Shown here piece after piece: positions 1 to 9,964 of a DNA stretch of 64,000 nt. The position numbers were made by a program, and so were the translations under genes. Origin of the DNA: Craterostigma plantagineum (Eukaryota > Streptophyta > Magnoliopsida > Lamiales > Linderniaceae); NCBI GenBank assembly GCA_027422505.1, contig JAPQWV010000017.1:15501501-15565500 (forward strand). The letters are read 5' to 3'. The notes beneath the pieces were generated by a model that was not told the DNA's origin, did no database searches, and was given only the letters and a program-made list of their open reading frames with translations. Every line of letters begins with the position of its first letter. Within the stretch, counting starts at the first letter, position 1.

Positions 1-385
1 AATTGTTGGCTGATTCCAAGCAACGCATAGAAGTCGCTGAGCTTTTTGTTCTTGAGTTCAGTCCCATTGTCAGTTCTAATGATTTGGACACTTAGTTGGT
101 AGAGGTTTTGTGCGGTTTTGACAAACTCAATTATTAGACCTGGGGTTTCATCCTTGGTTCTGAGAAATTTGGTCCATGAGTAGCGCGAGAAATCATCCAC
201 AAAATAACCAACACATATCTCCGCCCATTGACGGTCCGAGTGCACATAGGTCCACACAGATCCATGTGAATGAGTTCGAGAGGTTTGGAGGTTGAAGCTA
301 TATGTTTAGTTCAGTGGGATGCTTTTCTTAGCTTTCCCATTTCACACCCCGAGTAGAGATGCTCTTTGTGATATCCTGAAGAAAT
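1..385 (-). pseudogene. Ty1/Copia integrase fragment (GAG-pre-integrase plus integrase core)
   Basis: Read on the minus strand, this stretch carries the end of the GAG-pre-integrase motif (GCEMGKLRKASH) followed by the start of a Copia integrase catalytic core: HMDLCGPM, GRRY, VDDFSRYSWTKF and RTDNGTELKN. The last two blocks hold the first and second catalytic Asp of the DDE triad. In an active element the protein would join cDNA to chromosomal DNA. There is an in-frame stop after KASH, and the frame changes between GRRY and VDDFSRY, so it is dead. The window edge cuts it at position 1; the other side abuts a LINE fragment near 400. The Copia assignment is firm; the lineage within Copia cannot be told. 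Confidence 0.85.
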
Positions 386-418
386 AAGAAGTACACTGAT
401 CACCATCCTTGAGCCAAG

Positions 419-1443
419 CTAGCTTCGCCCGTTGGGATAGCAATGTGTGCTCAGTCTCAACAGCCCGAGCATAAAGGAAGCAACAATGCCGCTTGAGAGC
501 GGATTGCCAAGCATGCGATCCAATCTACGCCAGATAACCGTGAGGCCCCGCTGCTGATCATACCAAGTGAACGCCTGCCCCGTTGAAGGAAGAGATAGGA
601 GGTTAGCTCGTATTAGACAGGTCTGAAAATCCAACGTATCCCGCGATTGAGGTGCTCCCCCACGTCCATCACTCACATGCAGGACGGTGTTGAAATCCCC
701 TGTCACCACCCATGCATCCTCCATACGTAACGCAGAGAACTGGCTCAGATCGTCCCAAAGGGATACGCGATCTTCCCGTCTAGAATTCCCATACACGAAA
801 GAGACAAACATCTGTTCCCTCGTATCAATCTGTTCCACATGGCAGTGCACAACTTGGCTAGATTTGCCAACCACGGTCACACGAAGCAAAGAAGGGTCCC
901 AACCCACCCAAATCCGAGTCCCAGATCCATCATCATAGTCAAAAAACCAAGTCCAACGCGTCCTAAGCCCCTTTGAAAGGTGTGCTGCATTAGGCTCAGC
1001 AATGCGAGTCTCAAGAAGTCCAATAAGTCTCAAACCACCACGCCTAATCCACTTCCCTACCACCCTCATGTGGTCTTGTCGATTAAGACCACACACATTC
1101 CATGAACAGATAGGGATCATGAATTAACCCTCGAAAGGGCTGCACTCGCTTTAGGGCCCATAGTAAATGTATTCATCGGAAGAACGTCCTCATCTTGAAA
1201 CCCCCCAAGCAAAGCAAATGAATTATGATCAGATTGCCCATCATCCCCAGTACGCCGTGGGAGGCGCGGACTATGCGATGAACTCGCAATGTCTGGGCCC
1301 CCTCGGGCAGTATGCCCTATCCGCGACGCGGTTGGCCCCGTCACCATCACTGCCTTACCATGCGCACCAACTTGACGCCATTCCGGTCGGGGCAATGGCC
1401 ACATTCTGGCACATAGCAAGAAGTTCCTTTGCTTTGGCAACAT
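419..1443 (-). pseudogene. LINE-A: L1-type ORF1 tail/linker and ORF2 endonuclease domain, 3' truncated
   Basis: A minus-strand ORF starting at 1120 encodes an apurinic/apyrimidinic-like endonuclease (EEP fold), the N-terminal domain of plant L1 LINE ORF2. It nicks target DNA to prime reverse transcription. Visible motifs are SWNVCGLN at the start, LLETRIAE (catalytic Glu), FVSFVYG, VVTGDFNTVLH (GDFN), FTWYDQQ and RRLDRML. Upstream, 1117-1443 reads in the same direction as the ORF1 C-terminal tail/linker. The RT, RNase H and 3' end are missing; the sequence stops at 419 next to the Copia scrap. Loss of the 3' part is unusual for a LINE, where 5' truncation is normal, so deletion or recombination is likely. 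Confidence 0.8.
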
Positions 1444-1516
1444 TCTTCTGTAGGTTGCCCTTAGCTTTGCACATATTTTTAATATGCGGTTTTAGCATCT
1501 TGACTCTAGCGACCAC

Positions 1517-2271
1517 CAATGTTTTAAAACGCGTGAAGCGCAATGCGACGCGTTTTGGCTTTGGAAGCGCGTAGCGTAAATAGCGTAGCGCATTGCGTGA
1601 GTATTTCGAGCAAGTAAATTGCAATGCATGAAACGTAATATATAGCTTAACTTTGTAATATTATAGCTTATATCTCCAATGATATATCCAATTCACGCCA
1701 TTCTCATCTTGTACTCCCATTTATTCATCTATTTATTATAAATAACAAAAGAAAAAGATAAATAAAATAAAAAGTTTATCAATAAAAACTAAAATAAAAG
1801 AAAAGGAAATAAGTTGAAAAATCATTAATAAAGAAGGGAAAAAAAATCGATGCGTCCAATTACATATTCCACATATATGGAAAATGATTTTTATCACTTT
1901 AGAAAATGCACTCTTCAAAAATTATTCTTATGGATATCGAAAAATATAAGATATGCATGTCATTTTGATCGCCTTTAAACAAATAATAAATTAGAAAATT
2001 TCATTTATTTTTATTACATAAATTACATTAAATATTCGTTTCTTTATGATTTGGTGGAAAGTAATAAAAAGAAAGAAAAAATGAAAACAAAATGAATAGT
2101 TTGTCAGAAGGGTTATATATATCGTTTGCCACAAATACATCCATGTTCTTCTCGAAGTAATACACTGTCTGTCAGTTTACGCTTTTTTTCTGTACGCGTC
2201 ATCGCGTTTTGGTCTACATTTTCGCTATAGCGCGCGTTGACACGCGCGAAATTTCGCTTTTTAAAACACTG
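1517..2271. mobile_element. hAT-like MITE inside LINE-B ORF2
   Basis: A 755-bp non-coding AT-rich element. The left end reads CAATGTTTTAAAACGCG; the reverse complement of the right end reads CAGTGTTTTAAAAAGCG. The 8-bp sequence GCGACCAC lies directly outside both ends (1509-1516 and 2272-2279). The next base also matches, so a 9-bp duplication cannot be excluded. An 8-bp duplication with CA-initial inverted repeats fits the hAT superfamily; 9 bp would suggest Mutator. CG-rich subterminal repeats (GCGTAGCGTA, GCGCGCGTTGACACGCGCG) lie inside each end. It has no transposase and would have depended on one in trans. It interrupts the LINE-B ORF2 frame. Confidence 0.8.
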
Positions 2272-2280
2272 GCGACCACC

Positions 2281-3085
2281 ATATACATAGGGAAGCCGCT
2301 GACGTGGCTGCTCCATATGTGCTTAACAAGAGGTAGGAACCGTGTATTAGTAGTAAGGAAGTTTGCGAAGCGAAAACATGTACCTCGTGGTTGTGTTCTG
2401 GATGTTGGCTCGAGGATAAGTGGACTATGGTCGGATGTAGCTGGGAGCTCGTTTTTATATCTAATATCCCCGTAAGTGTTGAACCAGCATGGGTTGGCAA
2501 TCATTTGGTCACGTCTACGCCAAATTTCGGAGTCTCCACTTCGCTGATTATACCAGGTAAACCATGAGCCAGTTGAAGGGAGGGAGAGCAAGTCCGTTGA
2601 CACCAGACAGCTACGAAGGTCATGGAAATCGGCCGGGTCTGGATTGCCACCTCGAGTTTCTCTATGGTGGGCAACAACGTTAAAACCACCAAGAACGATC
2701 CAGGGAGCTTCGATTCTATCAGCCGAAGTAACAGCTAGATTATCCCATAGTTCTCGCATTTCATCCCTTGAATTGAGACCATACACGAAAGACGCATAAA
2801 ATTCCTCAGAATCTGCGAGAGAGGAAACTTTACAGTGTATAGTTTGATATGTAGTTCCTATGATCGTAACGCGAATGTAACTCGGATCCCATCCGATCCA
2901 TATGCTTTTACCAGGTTCAGAATTATAATCCAAAAACCACCATTGAGATTGAATAGAATCAGAGATGAAGGAAGCATTAGATTCTGCCACTCTAGTTTCA
3001 AGAAGACCAATAAGAAGTAATCCCTATTCTGAGATGAGATCGGCCGCTGCCCGCGCGTGGTCTCTTCTGTTGAGACCCCTGACAT
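2281..3085 (-). pseudogene. LINE-B ORF2, endonuclease domain
   Basis: The minus-strand frame encodes an L1-type endonuclease: WWFLDYNSEPGKSIWIGWDPS, FYASFVYGLN, WIVLGGFNVVAHH (the usual GDFN is GGFN here, so a metal-binding Asp is lost), FTWYNQRSG, RRRDQMIAN, and ATSDHSPLIL with the conserved SDH. The 5' end of the domain lies in another frame after a frameshift near 2990. The protein continues past the MITE at 1508-1420 and is then lost. The changed Asp and the frameshift make it non-functional. Confidence 0.8.
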
Positions 3086-3249
3086 TCCATGCGCCTAGAG
3101 GAAGGTGGTGAAGGGGCTGCTATAGGACCCCATTTCGGTTCGCCTTCATCGTCGATGTCTGCAAGAGCCATAAATGGGTTAGTGTCTATGCACACCTCTT
3201 TATCATGGACAGACGCAATGTTTTCCACCTGTGTTATGGGCTGTGTCAT

Positions 3250-5604
3250 AAAATGTGTGGTTGTAGGACCCTCCAACGGCTGTGGAGAGAGAGTTTCTCG
3301 CTAGTCGGGGACTTGGTGTGAGAGCTTTCACCCTTATCCGTTGTGCTGGCATTTCTTGCACATCGCCCATCACTATTTCCTTTTTTCGATCCGAAGCCAT
3401 TGTGATTGTGGTTGAGCATGGTTTGGCATTGGTGTAGGTTGGCTCTTTGGCTGGTTCTTTGGTTGGCTCTTTTGCTGGGTCTTGTTCCAAGTTCTCGGTA
3501 TTTTAGTCTCTTTGGGCGCTTTGGGACATGATGGAGTGGAATGTCCTACTGTAGAGCAAAAGGTGCATCTAGGTGGTCGCCATTCGTATTCGATTAGTAT
3601 ATCAATTATGTTTGCCTCCTTGTTCTTTGTAGCTGGGATCCTTAACTTAAGGGACTCAACATAAGGCTCGTCTAGGTTCTTCATGACGCACACTCTAGCA
3701 TAGGCAATCCTGTCCATGGATAAAGTAAGAGCATCTGGGAATAGTGGTTTGCCAATTGTACTTGCCACCATTCCTAGTCCTTTCTTTGTCCAGTAATCGG
3801 ACGGAAGGCCCAACGTCGAAAGATTCGGGAGGTCGCGTGTCATACGAATTTTCTTCTGACCAGTTTGCGGATGCAGTTACTGTAACCTTCTTTCCACTCG
3901 ATGAGTATCCCTTGTGATATCTACATCTGCTTTGAGCCCTGCTCTTGTTCCCTGCCCATCGGCCGGCTGCCCTGATGGCACTAAATCTGGTGCCAGGAAC
4001 CTGTTGGTGGTTTTGGTTTTTCGACTCCTACTGTAGCCTTGTTTCGTCTTTTTTTTCTCATGTTGGTTATGGTCTTGTTGGGACCTATACGATGTCTGGG
4101 TTGTTTGGTTTTACGGTGTGCTATCTGGTCGAGTAACTTTACCATTTTGTTGCATCATGAGCGATATCATGCACGCTGTACCTGTACTCCTGTTTCTTTC
4201 TTTTTAGTGAACGTTTTCCAAAAAAAAGTACTCGGACGGAAGATGATAAAATCTCACCCAGGTGGGGACTTCCTTGTGTTGTTTGCTTGCCGTCATGCGC
4301 ATACAACATTCTTCGAGGAATAAGGGTTGTCCATGGTCCACCTTCTAAAGCCTCCATCATTGCACACTCGTCCGTGAAGCAAAACTTGAAGAAACCATTA
4401 GGTGTGGCCCTGATTTCGGCAAGTTGCGGCCATACATTACGAAAGTATCGTTCGACGTGGGGAAAATATGGTTTCTTTCCCAGGAAGTAACCCACCAACG
4501 TATGAGCCCACCTTGCGCGACCCAATTCGGCTATCTCCGCCGATGGTTGGACTTCGATGACTCCATCAATGCAAGCTGGGGGTGTGTATTCCAGCTGGAC
4601 TCTATCACCACTTGGTCGTCGGGTACCTTTGTTTATTCCGTGGGTAAGCGCGTTTGCGAAAGATGGGGCATTCTGGCCTTCACTCACCACGTACTTCCTT
4701 GGCCTAATTCAGCCCACTCGGTTTCGGTCCATGAATCAGTTTTGGTGGGACTCGGGTCTGACCGGTGTACATATAGAGCTGGCCGAGACATTGGTCGTGG
4801 TCATGTCCGCATCCTTGTTGTGTTCCGTACCCGGCATTCCAGCCACATCGAAGGTCGATAAGGGTTTGGTAACTGGTTTTTCACTTTTATTAGCTCCCCC
4901 TTCAGGTATGAGGACAATGCCCCGTGATTAGGGTTCTTAGGCGCCGCCTCAGATTGATTAACAACGACTTTCGATGGTCGTTGCGTGCCTAGTATGTATG
5001 GTCGTTTTAGGATACCTCTTATAGGCTTCTTCATAGCCATAGCAGCAGCACCATCCTTAACACGACTCGAGGAGTCAGACCTACCCAAACTAATAGCTAC
5101 ACTAGGGGCAGTAGATTTCAGTCCACTCTGTTGGGCCATCAAGGGCGCATCCAAACCAGATTTGTCGGCTGCCTTGAACGTAAATTCCGAGGTCATCTCG
5201 GCCACAGCCGAGGGAGCATTTGCAGCTTGTAAAGAAGATAGTAAGTCTTGATTCTCATCAGCATGTGAGCCTCCCAACTGAAGGGACGATGTCGAAGAGT
5301 TGTCCAAGGACGCCGAAGGGTTTGTCATATTGTTCGTAGGACCCGTCGTATCCATCGACTCAGAGGTTAATGAGACATGAGGGGATATCACCGTCTGAGA
5401 AAGACCCATCCTCGAATCGCTACCAACTAGGTCATTTGGATTATGAACCTTCTCGCCGGACCCATACACACGGCGCATAAGGTCCTCGAACACAGCAGCA
5501 TTGAAACGGCTTCAAACCTCGGGGTATTTCTCTAGAATCAGTTCACGAATTCCATTCAAGTCACGGTTTGGTAGAGATGAAGGCAGAGACGTAGAGTCAT
5601 CCAT
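3250..5604 (-). pseudogene. LINE-B ORF1 (DUF4283 and CCHC zinc knuckle)
   Basis: ORF1 of plant L1 LINEs is the RNA-binding chaperone of the LINE ribonucleoprotein. The likely ATG is at 5602-5604 (MDDSTSLPSSLPNRDLNG), after a CT-rich leader. An in-frame TGA follows YPEV, and the frame then runs on as RFNAAVFEDLMRRVYGSG. A DUF4283 domain is clear at 4660-4330: ARWAHTLVGYFLGKKPYF, PHVERYFRNVW, NGFFKFCF, LEGGPW. It is broken after KVPTWVRFYHLPSEYF by an inserted LINE tail. Past the insertion it resumes as LPSDYWTKKGLGMVAS, and ends with a CX2CX4HX4C knuckle (CTFCSTVGHSTPSC) and a Q/P/K-rich tail. The gene is dead: one stop, one frameshift and one insertion. Confidence 0.8.
3808..4226 (+). mobile_element. 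5'-truncated LINE 3'-UTR tail inserted in LINE-B ORF1
   Basis: A plus-strand LINE tail of about 420 bp. Its 3' portion closely matches the end of LINE-C: CATCATGAGCGATATCATGC, then CTCCTGTTTC, TTTTTAGTGA and an A-run at 4220-4227. It is flanked by a 16-bp target duplication with one mismatch: AGTAATCGGACGGAAG (3792-3807) and AGTACTCGGACGGAAG (4227-4242). Both copies encode the same ORF1 residues of the host LINE (LPSDYW / LPSEYF). It contains no coding domain. Confidence 0.8.
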
Positions 5605-5899
5605 CGGCAATGATGAATGAGAGTCGTAGAAAAGAAAGGACGTACAGGGAGACAACGTCTTGCGCAAAAACTAGAAAAGGAGGTGGGCCGTCCACTCGCC
5701 GTCTGAGCCCGGCTATGGAGTTTAGGTGGTGGATGGTCGGATGTGTGGTGGAAGGTGAAATGTTTCTTTGATGGTTTAGGGTTTGAACGTTGAGAAGGAA
5801 AGGTTAGAGAGAGAAACTAGAGAAAACCTCGATTCTCCTTCTTTTGTACTTCTAAAAATTGATAGGCTTTAACGAACATGTAGAAGTAACGGCTTTAAG

Positions 5900-6677
5900 A
5901 ATTGGAGTATTTGATCTATTGGAGTAACAAACATGTATTTGATCTTTCTTAACATGCTTTAAATTAACTTTTCTTGTGAGGAAACTTTGAGATTAGATAT
6001 TTCTAATAAAAGCGCATTCTTTTTTGCTTCAAAATTCTTTCTCTCCGTTTCCAATATAGAATTTAAATCCTTTATATTCTTAAAAATAGGAGGTATATCG
6101 ACGGAAGAAGAATTTTCAAAATGACGAGATTTTGCTTCCTCGTCTTAGAAGTCACATGAAGATCTTCTAATTGTTTAATCTTGGAGTAGAGCTTCCTACG
6201 TTTCACTTAGGAAAGCATAGTTATTTTGAGCCGTATTCTTTCCGGCTTGACAGGTATTTAAGCACTTTGTTAGTTCACGAATCCTAGAATTAGATCCTTC
6301 TAATTTTGCTTCTAGATTAGCGACTTTCTCATTCGACAATCTACAATTAAGGCTAACTCTCTCTTCGAGACTCTTAACCAAACAATTGTAGTTGTTGGCT
6401 AGCCTAGCCTGTCCTCTAATTCTTTTACTATCGAACTATGCTTCTATGAGGGAATATTCTTAGTCTCATTAACATTGAGCCTCTTAGATTATCCTTCTAT
6501 TTTCGCACTAGAGCTCCTAAGCTTAAATTCGAAACTAGCTATTTCCTCCTTAGACTTAGTTAATTCGTCCTCTAACTCCCTTGAACTTTTCCGTTCATTT
6601 TTCATGTTAGCATATCTAGTTTGTAAGGTTTCTAACATGTTAGGTCCTCGATTATCAACTCTAACAATCCTAGGCAT
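5900..6677 (-). pseudogene. Broken coiled-coil ORF downstream of the 335-bp repeat
   Basis: On the minus strand an ATG at about 6677 (MPRIVRVDNRG) opens a heptad-rich reading frame with segments such as ELEDELTKSKEEIASFE, LEERVSLNCRLSNEKVANLE and LEGSNSRIRELTKCLN. In-frame stops (after KIEG, near 6450 and at 6196) interrupt it. The composition predicts a long coiled coil. The start lies inside a promoter-like direct repeat with a TATA-like box about 180 bp upstream. I do not recognise the family. Coiled coils of this kind occur in gag-like proteins of some plant retroelements and in cytoskeletal proteins, and the sequence does not decide between them. Confidence 0.4.
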
Positions 6678-6976
6678 GAATTCTAAGTAATTCGATCATA
6701 ATTGTCGAGAATCAAGTTTCGATCGAAAAACTCAATTGAAGAATCGAGAAAGAATTTTACTAGTGTGAGAAAGTCCTTTGTGTTTCTCTCTCTAGAATAT
6801 GAATTGCTGCCCTTCGGATCAAATTCTAAAACTTTCTCTATTGATTTCGGTACATAGTATTTATACCAAACAAACTTGGTATAAATAACAAGTAAGTTAA
6901 GACAAATACAAGTAAAGCCCCTAATTACAAGGACATCTAATTAAATCAAAGCACAATTCTAAGTTGTATTCTACAT
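6644..6976 (-). repeat. Direct repeat copy 1: promoter-like segment plus start codon
   Basis: About 333 bp with a near-identical direct copy at 8104-8439. Read on the minus strand it has TATA-like GGTATAAATACTATG (about 6855-6869), a leader with TCTAGAGAGAGAAACAC, and the ATG plus first codons of an ORF (MPRIVRVDNRG). The two copies diverge immediately after these codons. It could be LTR-like, with copy 2 upstream and copy 1 downstream of a 1.1-kb interior, but there is no clear TG/CA terminus or primer-binding site. Confidence 0.65.
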
Positions 6977-7129
6977 TCTTCCCCTTTGTGCTTGATTGCC
7001 CTTGCGCGCTATCTGTCCTCGTCGGGCGTAGTATGACCTGCGCAAGCCCATCGCATGCTCGTAGTTCCTTATAGTTTTTCTCAGCTTCAGTCGTTCCTCA
7101 ATATCTTCAAGGAGTTCCATCAGGAGGGG

Positions 7130-7600
7130 TTACTCTCTCACAAATCTGTGAAGACGCAGCATGGTGTCTCTAATCGCTTCCAATCTCTTCTCAATGTTCT
7201 TCCTGATTGCCTTGAGCGTCCCATCACAGAACTTATTGACTTCAGTCATCAGCATCACTCTATTCTTTTTGACAATTGGATTTTGGTAGGTGATTGCCAA
7301 GACTGAGCTTATGCGCACGTGATTGTTGGGGAAGCCCTTCGACCTCAGGTCCTTGATTGTGTGGAGCGGTCATGTTGATCTTCTTGATGTTGCTCTCCAG
7401 AGCCATCTGAAGGCCGTGTGCAGCAAAGTAGTTGACTTGACGCACCATGAACCGGTAGAGTCCCTCGTGTCCTTCCTTCTTTATAAAGCCTTGAGAACCA
7501 TTGTACTTCTCTACGTACAGCTGGTACAGATGGTACACCTCCTCGGCAGGGAGGTACGGTAGGTCGCTCTCGCTTAGCTCTTCTCAAGTCTGTAAACCGC
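7130..7600 (-). pseudogene. Unrecognised broken ORF between the direct repeats
   Basis: Minus-strand frames with protein-like composition follow one another: ELSESDLPYLPAEEVYHLY, QLYVEKYNGSQGFIKKEG, LYRFMVRQVNYFAAHG, then after a frameshift LAITYQNPIVKKNRVMLM, TEVNKFCDGTLKAIRKN and EKRLEAIRDTMLRLHRFV. A stop follows, and the remnant seems to continue below 7130. This looks like one decayed gene of at least 150 codons, predicted alpha-helical. I do not recognise it. Its position between two promoter-like repeats suggests a retroelement-internal gene, but that is inference. Confidence 0.35.
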
Positions 7601-8076
7601 TCTATGACGTAGAATGGAGTTGGAAGGTTGCGTTTTGTACAGTAGACCCTTAGCAGCTGACATATTGGGGATAAACTCTTGAAATGACTCTCAGTTGTCC
7701 TTTTGGAATCCCAGCCTCACATCAGGTCCAAGATGGGTTTAGCATCCAAAAAGTCATTTTTTTCTGCTGATCCCAGTGAGAGATGCCTCTGAGCTCCAAC
7801 TCATTCAACTTTTTAACCTTTTCTGCTGACCTCCAGATTCACTGAGGAACTTCTTCAAGGAATGGGATTTCTATCCTTATGTTCTCCCAAGGCGTGTCAA
7901 TTCGAACGGTCCCTGGAGTTAGTCTCGGAGGGGTGTCCGCTCGTTGAGCAACTAACTCTGGAAGACTTGGGGGAAGTACTTCGTGATCTTTGCCTTCTTG
8001 AAGTTCTTCGTCGTCTAACAGAACTAGGTAAAGCTCAGTTGATAAAGGATCTTCGATTCTACGTCATAGAGCGGTT
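7595..8076. repeat. Perfect 21-bp inverted repeat (7595-7615 / 8056-8076)
   Basis: The 21 bases at 7595-7615 recur in reverse complement at 8056-8076 (core CTCTATGACGTAGAAT and its complement). In the minus-strand reading the first copy encodes FYVIERF; in the plus-strand reading the second encodes FYVIERL. Two segments of the same ancestral coding sequence may therefore lie here in opposite orientation, implying a local inversion. The 440 bp between them contains a plus-strand ORF (7862-8146) of unknown meaning. Confidence 0.6.
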
Positions 8077-8103
8077 AGAATTGTTCTCCCAAGGATCTTC
8101 GTC

Positions 8104-8439
8104 GTCCTCGATTATCAACTCTAATAATCCTAGGCATGAATTCTAAGTAATTTGATCATAATTGCCGAGAATCAAGTTTCGATCGAAAAACTCAATTGAA
8201 GAATCGAGAGAGAATTTTACTAGTGTGAGGAAGTCCTATGTGTTTCTCTCTCTAGAATATGAATTCCAACCCTTCGGATCAAATTCTTAAACTTCTCTAT
8301 TGATTTAGAATGTGTACATAGTATTTATACCAAACAAACTTGGTATAAATAACAAGTAAGTCCTAATCTAAGGACAAAAGCCCCTAACTAAAAGGACAGC
8401 TAATTAAATCAAAGCACAATTCTAAGCTGTATTCTACAT
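8104..8439 (-). repeat. Direct repeat copy 2: promoter-like segment plus start codon
   Basis: Second copy of the 333-bp unit described at 6644-6976. It has the same order of TATA-like box (GGTATAAATACTATG), leader and ATG (MPRIIRVDNRG). Base differences are few and scattered, plus a small indel near 8350. Beyond the shared first eleven codons this copy is joined to different sequence, which soon hits stops. Confidence 0.65.
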
Positions 8440-9964
8440 GCTAGTATAGTATCCTTCATAGGTGACCATTTATATCTTTGTCGTACCATGCGTTTAATTA
8501 TAAAACTCGTAAATTCTTGATTAAATAAGGTCTGAGAGCTTCCAAAATACGGTACATCATAAAAATTAAATATATGGTAACACAAAACATAACTAACTTC
8601 CAATAGATCAAAGATCTGGACTATGTAAGATTATTTTACTAGTATCATTTAAGTAGAAAGGAAGATGGCGTTTCAATGTAATGATCCTTAATTCTAAATG
8701 TTAACCCACCGATATTTATACCAGATTATCAATATAGTACATATAACTATGGTAACGTAGTCGCGGACCAAAAAATAATTCGAACGGCGTCAAAATTCGC
8801 TTAATTTAGTACGTAGTAACAATACATAAATATTTATAGTACCATATTTATAGTACCATAACAAATGCTTATGTAGCACCATTCCTAGGTTACTAGTAGT
8901 ATCTTGTTGTACCATGTGTTTTAACTATAAAAACACGAAGATTCTTGAGCAAATAAGGCCTGAGAGCTTCCAAAATACAGTACGATAAAAATTAAACGTA
9001 TGGTAACAAACATAAACACTAACTTCCAATAGATAAATATCTTGACCATGTACTAAGATGTTGTTACTAGTATCATATAAGTAGAAAGAAACTTGGCGTT
9101 TCAATGTAATAATCTTTATACCCACAAATATTGATACCAAATGATCAATAGAGTACATATAACTAAGGTAACGTAATCACGGACCAAATAATAATTCATA
9201 CGTTATCGAAAAATGCTTATGCGAATTTGGTGTACCAATATATTGATTTTTGCAGTACCAAAATATAGATGTTTGTAGTACCATATCATATGCTAGTGTA
9301 GTAGACTTCGTAGGAGACCATTACAATATCATCGTTATACCATGTGTTTAATTATCGACAACACGTAGATTTTTTAGCCAAGAAGCCTGTGAGCTTCCAA
9401 AATACAGTACATAATAAAAATTAAACATAAGGTAACATAAAACATAAACACTAACTGCCAATAGATAAAAAATCTTGACTATGTAGTTAAGATGTTACTA
9501 GTACATATAAGTAGAAAGAAAGTTGGCATTTCAATATAATAACTCTTAATTTTAAATGTTAACTCACCACTATTGATACCAAATGATCAATATAGTACAT
9601 ATAACTATGTAATGTAGTCACGGACGAAAAAATAGTTTGAACGGCATCGAAAAACGATTACGCTAATTTGTAGTACCAATTTATAGATGTTTGTAGTACC
9701 ATAACATATGCTAGGGTAGTACCCTTCTTGGGTTACTAGTAGTATCATTGTCGTACCTCGTGTTTAATTATCGAAAACACGTAGATTCTTGAGCAAATGA
9801 GGCCTGAGAGCTTCCAAAATATGGTACATTATAAAAATTAAACATATGGTAACATAAAACATAAATACTAACTTCCAATAGAGAGAAAATCTTGAGTACG
9901 TAGTAAGTTATTGTTTTTTTTCAAACGAAAGTTTCATTAAAATAATAAGATTTTCAAACATAAA

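Larger units (their letters stand above)
1395..5850 (-). mobile_element. LINE-B: L1-type LINE with 5' leader, ORF1 and start of ORF2, nested insertions
   Basis: A minus-strand L1-lineage element. From its 5' side it holds a CT-rich leader (about 5850-5605), ORF1 (5604 to about 3250), the ORF2 endonuclease (about 3085-2281), and a short post-endonuclease segment (1508 to about 1420) on the far side of a MITE. The reading frame is continuous across the MITE: MYMVV on one side and ARVKMLK on the other. A second LINE tail lies in ORF1 (3808-4226). Reverse transcriptase is missing; the element passes into LINE-A near 1400. Boundaries at both outer ends are approximate. Confidence 0.75.

Noticed and set aside
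9914..9964. 5'-inversion (twin priming) of LINE-C to explain the T-run on its left
   Set aside because: The left T-run belongs to a different 3'-end type (CAAACGAAAGTTTCATT) than LINE-C's own tail, and the TSD pairs with sequence beyond LINE-C. Two nested elements fit better.
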